Shown one piece after another: positions 6,617-12,742 of a DNA stretch of 12,742 bases. Position 1 is the first letter of the stretch. Every line of letters begins with the position of its first letter. The notes below the pieces were generated by a model. That model was not told the DNA's origin. It worked only from the letters and a program-made list of their open reading frames with translations, and searched no databases. This DNA is from Clostridia bacterium (GTDB lineage Bacteria > Bacillota > Clostridia > Lutisporales > Lutisporaceae): contig JAQSYB010000019.1 of assembly GCA_029256365.1 (NCBI GenBank), positions 1-12,742 of the forward strand, read 5' to 3'. Position numbers and translations under genes: made by a program.

Positions 6617-7819
6617 CTATTTCAGGTTTTCTTTTATAAAGCTCTCGAAGGTATCAAGACCCTTTTCAATGGTTTCCATGGAAGTCGCATAGGAAAGTCT
6701 AATAAAGTTGTCAGTTCCAAATGCAGCTCCTGGAATAACTGCCACATGCCCCTGCTCCAATAAAATCTGTGCAAAATCTAAAGAAGATTTTATTGTTTGC
6801 CCGCAAAGCTGCTTATTCATATAGTGAGTAATATCAACATAAATATAAAATGCACCATCAGGCATTAAGCACTTTAATCCTTCCATGTTACTTAAACGTT
6901 GGTACATATATGTTCTTCTTTGTGCAAACTGCTTCACCATATTGATTACATCATCCTGAGGTCCATTTAAAGCTACTGTACCTGCATATTGGGTGATTGA
7001 ATTTGGATGAGAAACAGCGTGACTTTGTACACTAGACATCGCCTTAATAATCTTTTCGTCGCCGCAAGCGTAGCCCAATCTCCATCCTGTCATTGCATAA
7101 GCCTTTGACATTCCATTTATAACAATGGTCAATTGTTTGATATCTTCCCCCAGTTCTGCTATGCTGACATGTTTCTTGTCATCGTAAACCAATTGCTCAT
7201 AAATCTCATCTGAGACTACAAATAAATTGTTCGCAACAGCTACCTCTGCAATGTCTTGTAATTCCTTTTTCGTATATATGGAACCCGTTGGGTTATTTGG
7301 CGTATTGATTAATATGGCTTTTGTTTTTGAAGTAACTGCAGCTAGAAGCTCTTCTTTTGTCATTTTAAAATTATTTTCTTTCCTTGTTGGAACAAGCACA
7401 GGCACACCGTCATTCAACTTAATGATTTCTGTATAGCTTACCCAGTAAGGAACTGGAACAATCACCTCATCTTCTGGATTCAGAATTGCTGCAAAGGTAT
7501 TAGATAAGGAGTGCTTTGCACCACTAGAGGCAATAATTTGGTTTGGATTGTATAGCAGACCATGGTCCCTTTCCATTTTTGCACATATGGCCTTACGAAG
7601 GTCTAAAGTTCCTTGTGCTGCAGTGTATCTTGTAAAACCTTTTTGAATCGCTTCTGCAGCTGCATCTCGTATGTACTTTGGTGTATCAAAATCTGGTTCC
7701 CCAGCCCCGAAGCCATAAACCTTAATACCATCAGCTATCATTTGCTTCAATTTCGCATCTATTGCTAGCGTGATTGATGGTGCAATTTTTGAGATCTTAT
7801 CTGAAATTCTAAGTTCCAT
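6617..7819 (-). CDS. Class I pyridoxal-phosphate aminotransferase, aspartate type
   Basis: 400 residues, the full length for fold-type I subgroup Ib aspartate aminotransferases. Visible landmarks are FGAGEPDFDTP (37-47), YTAAQG (65-70), TPNNPTG (173-179, PLP-binding Asn176), SDEIYE (203-208, D204 and Y207), the Schiff-base lysine K239 in NGMSKAYAMTGWRLGY, and R374 in FIRLSYATS for the substrate carboxylate. The likely reaction is aspartate plus 2-oxoglutarate to oxaloacetate plus glutamate, in the cytoplasm. Related enzymes also use prephenate, alanine or aromatic amino acids, so I leave out a symbol. The start has GGAGGG 5 bases upstream. The gene lies 12 bases after the PHP gene and just before purB, whose pathway consumes aspartate. 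Confidence 0.92.
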   Translation of the reverse strand: MELRISDKISKIAPSITLAIDAKLKQMIADGIKVYGFGAGEPDFDTPKYIRDAAAEAIQKGFTRYTAAQGTLDLRKAICAKMERDHGLLYNPNQIIASSGAKHSLSNTFAAILNPEDEVIVPVPYWVSYTEIIKLNDGVPVLVPTRKENNFKMTKEELLAAVTSKTKAILINTPNNPTGSIYTKKELQDIAEVAVANNLFVVSDEIYEQLVYDDKKHVSIAELGEDIKQLTIVINGMSKAYAMTGWRLGYACGDEKIIKAMSSVQSHAVSHPNSITQYAGTVALNGPQDDVINMVKQFAQRRTYMYQRLSNMEGLKCLMPDGAFYIYVDITHYMNKQLCGQTIKSSLDFAQILLEQGHVAVIPGAAFGTDNFIRLSYATSMETIEKGLDTFESFIKENLK

Positions 7820-7831
7820 GTTTTCCCTCCA

Positions 7832-8677
7832 TTAAATCTTTTCATTTTTTAGTTTTGTATTTTCTGCTTTTTCCTTTAGTAGATGAACATATTTTAAATC
7901 AACCCATATATTTCCCAATATAGGCTGATCATTGACAAAAATTCCGTGACAGTCAGAACCACCTGTTATGAGCAGTTTGCGATAGGCTGCAATTTCTAAT
8001 GAGTCTCTTACAATATCATCCGAATGCTTAGAATGATAAACCTCAATACCCTCAATGCCCATATCCAATATCTCTTTAATACAGGTTTTATTATGAATAA
8101 GCCCAGGATGCGCCAAAACTGGTACTCCCCCAAGCATTTTAATCATATCAATTGCTTCTTGACAGCTGATTCTATAACGCTCCGTATATGCCGGGCCGCC
8201 TTTTCCGATATATAGCTTAAATGCATCTTTCATGCATGTTATATATCCTTTTTCCATCATTGCTCTTGCAATATGAGGTCTGCCAATTGTTGCACTTTCA
8301 GCAATATTCTTTACTTGATCCAGGGTAATATCTATTCCGATGCTGTTTAACTTTTCCACCATCTTTATAGCTCTGTTGTATCTAGAAAGATACATTTCAT
8401 CTAGTTTCTCTTTAAGCCAATCTTTTTGATAGTCTATATAGTATCCCAATATGTGAATTTCTTCTTCCATGTACTCACTGCTAAACTCGATGCCAGGTAT
8501 CACTTCAATTTTGTATTGGTCACTTAGATCAACAGCAGGCTGTACCCCATTAATTGTATCGTGGTCTGTAATTGCAACAGCGCTAAGCCTTTTACAAGCT
8601 GCCCATTTTACAACTTCTTCCGGACTTAATAATCCATCAGAGGCAGTGGTATGAATGTGCAAATCCGCCTTAAGCAT
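7832..8677 (-). CDS. PHP-domain metal-dependent phosphoesterase (RNase AM/YciV-like)
   Basis: 281 residues of the polymerase-and-histidinol-phosphatase (PHP) fold. Metal ligands expected for the family are all present: HIH at 7-9, D14 (SDG), TDHD at 37-40, E64 (GIEF), H75 (ILGYY region), RPH at 133-135, HP at 190-191, H215 and SDCHG at 241-245. This layout matches stand-alone PHP proteins such as Escherichia coli YciV (RNase AM) and Chromobacterium nucleoside 3',5'-bisphosphate phosphatase, which remove phosphate from pAp or degrade short RNAs. Substrate is inferred from the family only. The start follows GGGAGG with 7 bases of spacing. It is the first gene of an operon with the aminotransferase and purB, under the promoter at 8735-8764. 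Confidence 0.9.
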   Translation of the reverse strand: MLKADLHIHTTASDGLLSPEEVVKWAACKRLSAVAITDHDTINGVQPAVDLSDQYKIEVIPGIEFSSEYMEEEIHILGYYIDYQKDWLKEKLDEMYLSRYNRAIKMVEKLNSIGIDITLDQVKNIAESATIGRPHIARAMMEKGYITCMKDAFKLYIGKGGPAYTERYRISCQEAIDMIKMLGGVPVLAHPGLIHNKTCIKEILDMGIEGIEVYHSKHSDDIVRDSLEIAAYRKLLITGGSDCHGIFVNDQPILGNIWVDLKYVHLLKEKAENTKLKNEKI

Positions 8678-8734
8678 ATGAATCCTCCCAGTTGAAACGA
8701 AGTTTGATTATTCTTTAACACAACGACAATTATT

Positions 8735-8764
8735 ATTATAACATTTTACCAATCATATTGTTAA
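8735..8764 (-). promoter_or_regulatory. Candidate sigma-A promoter of the PHP-aminotransferase-purB operon
   Basis: On the minus strand, TTAACA (8764-8759) and a perfect TATAAT (8740-8735) are separated by 18 bases. The leader to the PHP start is about 50 bases. The surrounding AT-rich gap (8678-8857) shows no gene. Confidence 0.55.
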
Positions 8765-8857
8765 TTTTATGTTATGTAAAAAAATAAAATTATTGCACGA
8801 TTTATAATGAAGCATTTAACATTTATAGTTTTATTGTAATGGTTTTGGGATACAATG

Positions 8858-8884
8858 TAAAATACCTGCAAAGCAGGTATTTTA
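8858..8884 (-). terminator. Terminator downstream of spoVS
   Basis: TAAAATACCTGC (8858-8869) and GCAGGTATTTTA (8873-8884) form a perfect 12-bp stem around AAA. The lower stem is A/T, so TTTT follows the GC part in either direction. It begins 2 bases after the spoVS stop. Confidence 0.82.
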
Positions 8885-8886
8885 TT

Positions 8887-9147
8887 TTATTTACATTCTA
8901 TTATTAGTTTGATAGCTGTTCTTTCTTCTCCATCAACAGATATGTCTGTAAAGGCTGGTATGCATACAAGGTTTACTCCACTTGGTGCAACAAATCCTCT
9001 AGCAATTGCAATCGCTTTGATTGCCTGATTTAGTGCGCCTGCTCCGATTGTCTGGATTTCTGCCCTACCACTTTCTCTAACCACACCTGCCAAAGCTCCA
9101 GCTACAGAATTCGGACTAGATTTTGCTGATACCTTTAATATTTCCAT
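8887..9147 (-). CDS. spoVS: Stage V sporulation protein S
   Basis: 86 residues, the same length as Bacillus subtilis SpoVS and easily recognised across its whole length (MEILKVSAKSSPNSVAGAL, GAGALNQAIKAIAIARGFVAPSG, ISVDGEERTAIKLIIECK). It is a small Alba-like cytoplasmic protein needed for spore coat and septation-stage development; its molecular role is poorly defined. It is preceded by a near-perfect sigma-H promoter and closed by a strong terminator. The ribosome site is unusual: seven G (minus strand, 9162-9156) with wobble pairing only, 8 bases before the ATG. Position after rny and ymdB is a conserved arrangement in spore formers. Confidence 0.97.
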   Translation of the reverse strand: MEILKVSAKSSPNSVAGALAGVVRESGRAEIQTIGAGALNQAIKAIAIARGFVAPSGVNLVCIPAFTDISVDGEERTAIKLIIECK

Positions 9148-9184
9148 TATTATGTCCCCCCCAAAATAGAATTACTTAAGGAAT

Positions 9185-9211
9185 ATTCTACAAAAAACTC
9201 CAAATTCCTCT
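9185..9211 (-). promoter_or_regulatory. Sigma-H-type promoter of spoVS
   Basis: The minus strand reads AGAGGAATT (9211-9203), 11 bases, then GTAGAAT (9191-9185). This matches the Bacillus sigma-H pattern RnAGGAwWW-N11/12-RnnGAAT at every specified position. Bacillus subtilis spoVS is known to depend on sigma-H. Confidence 0.78.
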
Positions 9212-9234
9212 TTCTAAGGCATTTACTCTATATT

Positions 9235-10008
9235 CTATTCTTCAAGCATACTCAATCTTTCTATTGCTTTTATTTGATTGCCTTCCAACTCCAGCAGCAA
9301 TGCTCCAAAAGTTGCCCTATCATTGGCTACCTCAAATTTGCCTGGCATCAATGAAATAAATTTCTTGATAATAATATCCTTATCAACTCCAAGTATTGAG
9401 TCATATGGACCAGTCATCCCGACATCTGTGATATATCCAGTGCCCTTCGGCAGCAATCTTTCATCTGAGGTTTGTACATGAGTATGGGTACCAAACAGTG
9501 CCGTAACCCTGCCGTCTAAATACCATCCTAGCGCTAACTTTTCTGAGGTAGCTTCTGCATGAAAATCTACAATTATAATATCTGCTTTATTCTCTAAGTT
9601 TTCTAGTATTTCATCTGCTTTTTTAAATGGGCAGTCATAGCTATCCAAATACACCCTGCCTATCAGATTGATTACTGCTATTCTCATTCCTGCCTTCTCA
9701 ATAATGGTGTAACCCCTTCCAGGATTGTTGCTAGGGAAGTTTGCAGGTCTTATCAGATTTGTCTTTTCTTCTATAAATTCAATGACTTCCTTTTTCGCCC
9801 AGGTATGATTTCCCATTGTAATCACATCAACCCCTGCATAGACTAACTCCTCATAAGTAGCTCTTGTTAATCCAACACCATGGGCACAGTTTTCACCGTT
9901 GGCAATTACAAAATCTATTTTGTGTTCATTGATTAATTTGGGCAGCATTGTGTTGATGTAATTTCTCCCTGGTTTACCTACAATGTCCCCAATACAAAGT
10001 ATTTTCAT
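9235..10008 (-). CDS. ymdB: YmdB-family metallophosphoesterase (2',3'-cyclic nucleotide phosphodiesterase)
   Basis: 257 residues, near the 264 of Bacillus subtilis YmdB. The dinuclear metal residues occur at the same numbers as in that protein: D8, E39, N40, N67, H68, H150, H175 and H177 (GDIVG, ANGENCAHG, MGNHTW, DFHAEATSEK, GTHTHVQT). YmdB hydrolyses cyclic nucleotides and influences biofilm formation, motility choice and RNase Y-dependent decay. The ATG at 10008 is chosen because AAGGAGG lies at 10020-10014; the upstream ATG at 10071 would add 21 residues without family similarity. It lies behind rny and ahead of spoVS. rny has a terminator between, and I found only ambiguous promoter matches in 10009-10177. 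Confidence 0.96.
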   Translation of the reverse strand: MKILCIGDIVGKPGRNYINTMLPKLINEHKIDFVIANGENCAHGVGLTRATYEELVYAGVDVITMGNHTWAKKEVIEFIEEKTNLIRPANFPSNNPGRGYTIIEKAGMRIAVINLIGRVYLDSYDCPFKKADEILENLENKADIIIVDFHAEATSEKLALGWYLDGRVTALFGTHTHVQTSDERLLPKGTGYITDVGMTGPYDSILGVDKDIIIKKFISLMPGKFEVANDRATFGALLLELEGNQIKAIERLSMLEE

Positions 10009-10177
10009 AATGACCTCCTTGTACACAGCAAAGCTTAATCCAAATCGATTCAGCAAAATCTTTCTGTGCAAATCTTTCTTTTATATCGCCTTATATGTTT
10101 TTATTATTCCTTGCAATACTTGAATCAATTCATATGTACGTATGACCGCAGCAAGGCTTTATGAACTTTCTTCTTTA

Positions 10178-10201
10178 TTAAAAAAGGCGGCTTATCGCCG
10201 C
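10178..10201 (-). terminator. Terminator of rny
   Basis: The minus strand carries GCGGC-GATAA-GCCGC (10201-10187) followed by CTTTTTTAATAA, only about 6 bases after the rny stop. This suggests that ymdB depends on read-through or its own weak promoter. Confidence 0.82.
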
Positions 10202-10207
10202 GCATTT

Positions 10208-11728
10208 TTATTTTGCATATTCAATTGCTCTTGTTTCTCTAATAACATTTATCTTGATTTGGCCAGGATACTCAAGTTCGTTTTCAACTCTCTTTACGAT
10301 ATCCCTAGCTACAGAAATTATGTCTACATCGTTGATTACATCCGGCTTTACCATAATTCTGATTTCTCTTCCGGCTTGAATTGCAAAAGATTTTTCTACT
10401 CCATCGATTGAATTAGCGATTTCTTCTAGCTTTTCCAATCTCTTAATATATGATTCAAGTGTTTCTCTTCTAGCTCCAGGTCTTGCAGCTGAAATTGCAT
10501 CTGCTGCCTGTACTAGAACAGCTTCTATCGTTGTTGCTTCAATATCGCCATGATGGGCGGTTATTGCATGAATTACTTCATTGTTCTCTTTGTATCTCTT
10601 CGCTAGATCTCCACCGATTTGAACGTGTGGACCTTCCACTTCATGATCAACTGCTTTTCCAATATCATGAAGCAAGCCTGCTCTCTTTGCCAGCTTGACA
10701 TCTGCACCAAGCTCAGCTGCCATAGTAGCTGCTAAATGCGCAACTTCTAGAGAATGATTTAGGACATTCTGTCCGTAGCTTGTTCTAAATTTCAATCTGC
10801 CTAGTAATTTAATTAATTCAGGATGCAAACCATGCACGCCTGTTTCAAAGGTTGCTTGTTCGCCTTGATCTCTTAGATAAGCTTCTACTTCCTTCTTAGC
10901 CTTTTCTACCATTTCTTCTATTCTGGCTGGATGTATTCTGCCGTCAACTATAAGTTTCTCAAGAGCTATTCTTGCAACTTCTCTTCTGATAGGGTCAAAT
11001 CCTGACAAAATAACTGCTTCTGGTGTATCGTCAATTATCAAGTCAATTCCAGTTAAGGTTTCAAGGGTTCTTATGTTTCTACCTTCTCTACCAATAATTC
11101 TACCCTTCATTTCATCATTTGGAAGTACTACTACAGATACAGTCGTTTCTGCAACGTGATCAGCAGCACATTTTTGGATCGCCAAGGAAATGATTTCCTT
11201 TGCTTTTCTCTCGCCTTCTTCTTTTGCCTTTGATTCAATATCCTTTATCATCATAGCAGCTTCATGCTTTATTTCCTTTTCAATATCATTCAACAACAGC
11301 TGTTTTGCTTCTTCTGATGAAAGTCCTGAAAGTCTTTCTAGTTCTACTACTTGCTTCTTGTACACTTCCTGTACTTCTTCTTGAACTATTTGAATTTCTT
11401 TTTGTTTTTTGTTAATACCTTCTTCTCTTTGTTCTAAAGCATCAACCTTCTTATCCAAAAGCTCTTCTCTCTGCAGCAGTCTTCTTTCTATTCGCTGAAT
11501 CTCACTTCTTCTGTCTCTTGTTTCTCGATCTAATTCAGCTCTTAGCTTATGAACTTCTTCTTTTGCTTCCAGTACGATTTCTTTTTTTGATGTCTCAGCA
11601 TCTTTTTCGGCGGTATCCAATATTCTTTTTGCTTCTGTCTCGGCATTCTTGATCTTTGATTCTGCAATATATCTTCTAACAAAATACCCTAATATGAAGG
11701 TAATTATTGCACTTATAATTCCAATCAT
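10208..11728 (-). CDS. rny: Ribonuclease Y
   Basis: 506 residues, close to the usual 510-520. Rny is the membrane-anchored endoribonuclease that starts mRNA decay in most Firmicutes. Order of parts: a transmembrane helix at about 2-17 (IGIISAIITFILGYF), then basic RRY; a long coiled coil at about 22-190 rich in E, K and R; a KH RNA-binding domain with GRIIGREGRNIRTLE (209-223); and an HD hydrolase domain with NHSLEVA (H325), H354-D355 in GLLHDIGKAVDHE, HH at 392-393 and D410. The start is odd: the GGAGG at 11752-11748 is 19 bases from ATG 11728, and no ATG, GTG or TTG lies in frame between it and the stop just upstream. A consensus promoter at 11833-11861 and a terminator make it a unit of its own. 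Confidence 0.97.
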   Translation of the reverse strand: MIGIISAIITFILGYFVRRYIAESKIKNAETEAKRILDTAEKDAETSKKEIVLEAKEEVHKLRAELDRETRDRRSEIQRIERRLLQREELLDKKVDALEQREEGINKKQKEIQIVQEEVQEVYKKQVVELERLSGLSSEEAKQLLLNDIEKEIKHEAAMMIKDIESKAKEEGERKAKEIISLAIQKCAADHVAETTVSVVVLPNDEMKGRIIGREGRNIRTLETLTGIDLIIDDTPEAVILSGFDPIRREVARIALEKLIVDGRIHPARIEEMVEKAKKEVEAYLRDQGEQATFETGVHGLHPELIKLLGRLKFRTSYGQNVLNHSLEVAHLAATMAAELGADVKLAKRAGLLHDIGKAVDHEVEGPHVQIGGDLAKRYKENNEVIHAITAHHGDIEATTIEAVLVQAADAISAARPGARRETLESYIKRLEKLEEIANSIDGVEKSFAIQAGREIRIMVKPDVINDVDIISVARDIVKRVENELEYPGQIKINVIRETRAIEYAK

Positions 11729-11832
11729 TAATTCGATAGTATATTCACCTCCTTAAAATATATGAAAACTCCAGTACGGAAGCTATTCATCAATAAAAAA
11801 ATAACAAAAATTACTTGATACACCTTGAAATT

Positions 11833-11861
11833 ATTTTATAACTTTTGCAATTTTTTGTCAA
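11833..11861 (-). promoter_or_regulatory. Sigma-A promoter of rny
   Basis: TTGACA (11861-11856) and TAAAAT (11838-11833) are separated by 17 bases on the minus strand. Predicted start is about 11826, giving a 5' untranslated region of about 98 bases that contains the long-spaced GGAGG. Confidence 0.78.
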
Positions 11862-11887
11862 GTTTAATACATTTTATGCAAACAAGC

Positions 11888-11911
11888 TTATACAGAAAGC
11901 ATCGTGTATAA
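11888..11911. repeat. Inverted repeat TTATACA/TGTATAA upstream of the rny promoter
   Basis: A perfect 7-bp inverted repeat (11888-11894 and 11905-11911) with a 10-base spacer lies between the recX stop and the rny -35 box. On the minus strand no T run follows, so it is not a clear recX terminator; on the plus strand five T follow. Function unknown. Confidence 0.4.
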
Positions 11912-11933
11912 TTTTTCCTGTTTTTTAATCAAT

Positions 11934-12557
11934 TTATTCAGTTATTTCAATATTTTCAAGCACTTTATTGCATATTTCATATTGAAAGCCTTTATATAAT
12001 AGAAAGGAGTACAGCTTTGCTTTCTTATCCCTTGTATTTCCCTTTAAGGATCTCAACTTCTTTTGTGCTGACAGTAAGGCATTCTGGTATTCATCAATTT
12101 CTGAATGCTCCAGGCTTTCTTGTATCAGCTCTTTGTCTACACCCTTCTGAAGCAATTTATTATACAAGGTTCTTTTATTAAGACCTTGACTTGTATCCTG
12201 CTTGCTTCGGATAAATGCATCAACATACTGCTTATCATTCAGATATCCATACTCCTCAAGCTTTTCCAATACTGCTTTTATGGTATTTTCATTGTATTCC
12301 TTGTCCTTCAGCTTCTTCACAATTTCACTTTTGGTTTTATAGGATTTGGCGAGCATATTTAAGGAATAATTCAGTGCTTTTTTGTAGGAACCTTCAATAG
12401 AAGCCTTCATCAATAGCTCCGCATCTACCTCCATATCCTCTTTCAGCTTCATATGATAGATGGTTTCATCATCTACGCTGCAGTAATACTCATAATCGAT
12501 ATGAATGTTATAAAAATTCTTATTCCTTTTTTGAGGAGTAATAGCAGTAATCTTCAT
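11934..12557 (-). CDS. recX: Regulatory protein RecX
   Basis: 207 residues with the three-helix repeats typical of RecX: ALNYSLNMLAKSYKTKSEIVKKL (about 61-83), VLEKLEEYGYLNDKQYVDAFIRSK (about 96-119), and LYNKLLQKGVDKELIQESL (about 131-149), then a C-terminal repeat with FLLYKGFQYEI. It binds RecA filaments and limits or modulates recombinase activity. The ATG at 12557 has AAAGGG 8 bases before it; the longer frame from 12614 would include the recA terminator hairpin and is rejected. The N-terminal 60 residues (KRNKNFYNIHID...) form the strand-rich extension common in Gram-positive RecX. It follows recA by 74 bases with no promoter seen. Confidence 0.94.
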   Translation of the reverse strand: MKITAITPQKRNKNFYNIHIDYEYYCSVDDETIYHMKLKEDMEVDAELLMKASIEGSYKKALNYSLNMLAKSYKTKSEIVKKLKDKEYNENTIKAVLEKLEEYGYLNDKQYVDAFIRSKQDTSQGLNKRTLYNKLLQKGVDKELIQESLEHSEIDEYQNALLSAQKKLRSLKGNTRDKKAKLYSFLLYKGFQYEICNKVLENIEITE

Positions 12558-12581
12558 ATTATCACCCTTTATTTCATATAC

Positions 12582-12620
12582 AAAAGGCATGGTGTGAGGT
12601 GAACTCAAATCCATGCCTTT
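12582..12620 (-). terminator. Hairpin between recA and recX (partial terminator)
   Basis: AAAGGCATGG (12583-12592) and CCATGCCTTT (12611-12620) form a 10-bp stem, and TGAG/CTCA pairs inside the loop. On the minus strand it is followed by TTTTG. It sits 12 bases after the recA stop and 25 before the recX start. Confidence 0.75.
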
Positions 12621-12631
12621 ATTATTATTAC

Positions 12632-12742
12632 TTATAGATCTTCTTCAGAGTCCATATCATTAGAGACTCCTAAAGCCTTTGGAGCTCCCAAACTAAATAG
12701 TTCTCTAATTTTATCTTCTATTTCTTTGGTCATTGCAGGATT
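12632..12742 (-). CDS. recA: RecA recombinase, C-terminal end (5' part outside window)
   Basis: Only the last 36 residues are visible: NPAMTKEIEDKIRELFSLG...NDMDSEEDL. The NP-x-x-T-x-E-I-E-x-K-I-R helix and the short acidic tail are typical of the RecA C-terminus, and the location directly before recX supports the assignment. The acidic tail in known RecA proteins tempers DNA binding. The rest of the protein, including the ATPase core, lies beyond the right edge. Confidence 0.85.
   Translation of the reverse strand, partial: NPAMTKEIEDKIRELFSLGAPKALGVSNDMDSEEDL

Noticed and set aside
10009..10071. Longer ymdB start at 10071
   Set aside because: The AAGGAGG before 10008 and the family start MKILCIGDIVG make 10008 the start; the extension has no similarity.
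10009..10177. Candidate ymdB promoter (TTGATT-N16-TAATAA or TTGCAA-N15-TATAAG)
   Set aside because: Both matches are weak or badly spaced in AT-rich DNA, so neither can be called.
12558..12614. Longer recX start at 12614
   Set aside because: It would translate through the recA terminator hairpin and lacks a ribosome site; ATG 12557 has one.

Overview
The window comes from an AT-rich, endospore-forming Firmicute, most likely class Clostridia. The evidence is spoVS with a near-perfect sigma-H promoter, the rny-ymdB-spoVS block behind recA-recX, a T-box leader on asnS, consensus sigma-A promoters and strong AGGAGG-type ribosome sites. An Alkaliphilus- or Natronincola-like relative is a guess from gene content only. 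Apart from the tRNA, every gene lies on the minus strand, so the window reads right to left.

Right part (about 12742 to 8887): the recA 3' end, then a hairpin with a short T run, then recX with no room for its own promoter. rny (RNase Y) follows, with its own sigma-A promoter and terminator, then ymdB (a phosphodiesterase linked to RNase Y activity and development), then spoVS from a sigma-H-type promoter and ended by a 12-bp terminator hairpin. This groups DNA repair, RNA decay and sporulation control.

Middle (8735 to 3402): a promoter drives a PHP-domain phosphoesterase, a class I aspartate-type aminotransferase and a purB-like adenylosuccinate lyase, tightly spaced as an operon. Directly after purB is a second promoter feeding a T-box riboswitch with an AAC (Asn) specifier and a factor-independent terminator in front of asnS. 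The enzymes share an aspartate/asparagine theme.

Left part (3389 to 701): after asnS comes a strong hairpin, then a small ten-cysteine protein and a secreted lipoprotein M1 metallopeptidase, which are translationally coupled, then a secreted L,D-transpeptidase closed by a terminator. 

Far left: a plus-strand tRNA-Trp gene with a consensus promoter and terminator is arranged back to back with a minus-strand NimA/pyridoxamine-oxidase-like gene that runs off the window. The two -35 boxes are two bases apart. Between tRNA-Trp and the transpeptidase lie two copies of a short imperfect palindromic repeat. I did not find a clearly novel multi-gene system. The most unusual points are the hairpin-separated Cys-rich protein/M1 peptidase pair, the odd rny start region, the T-stem mismatch in tRNA-Trp and the repeat pair.
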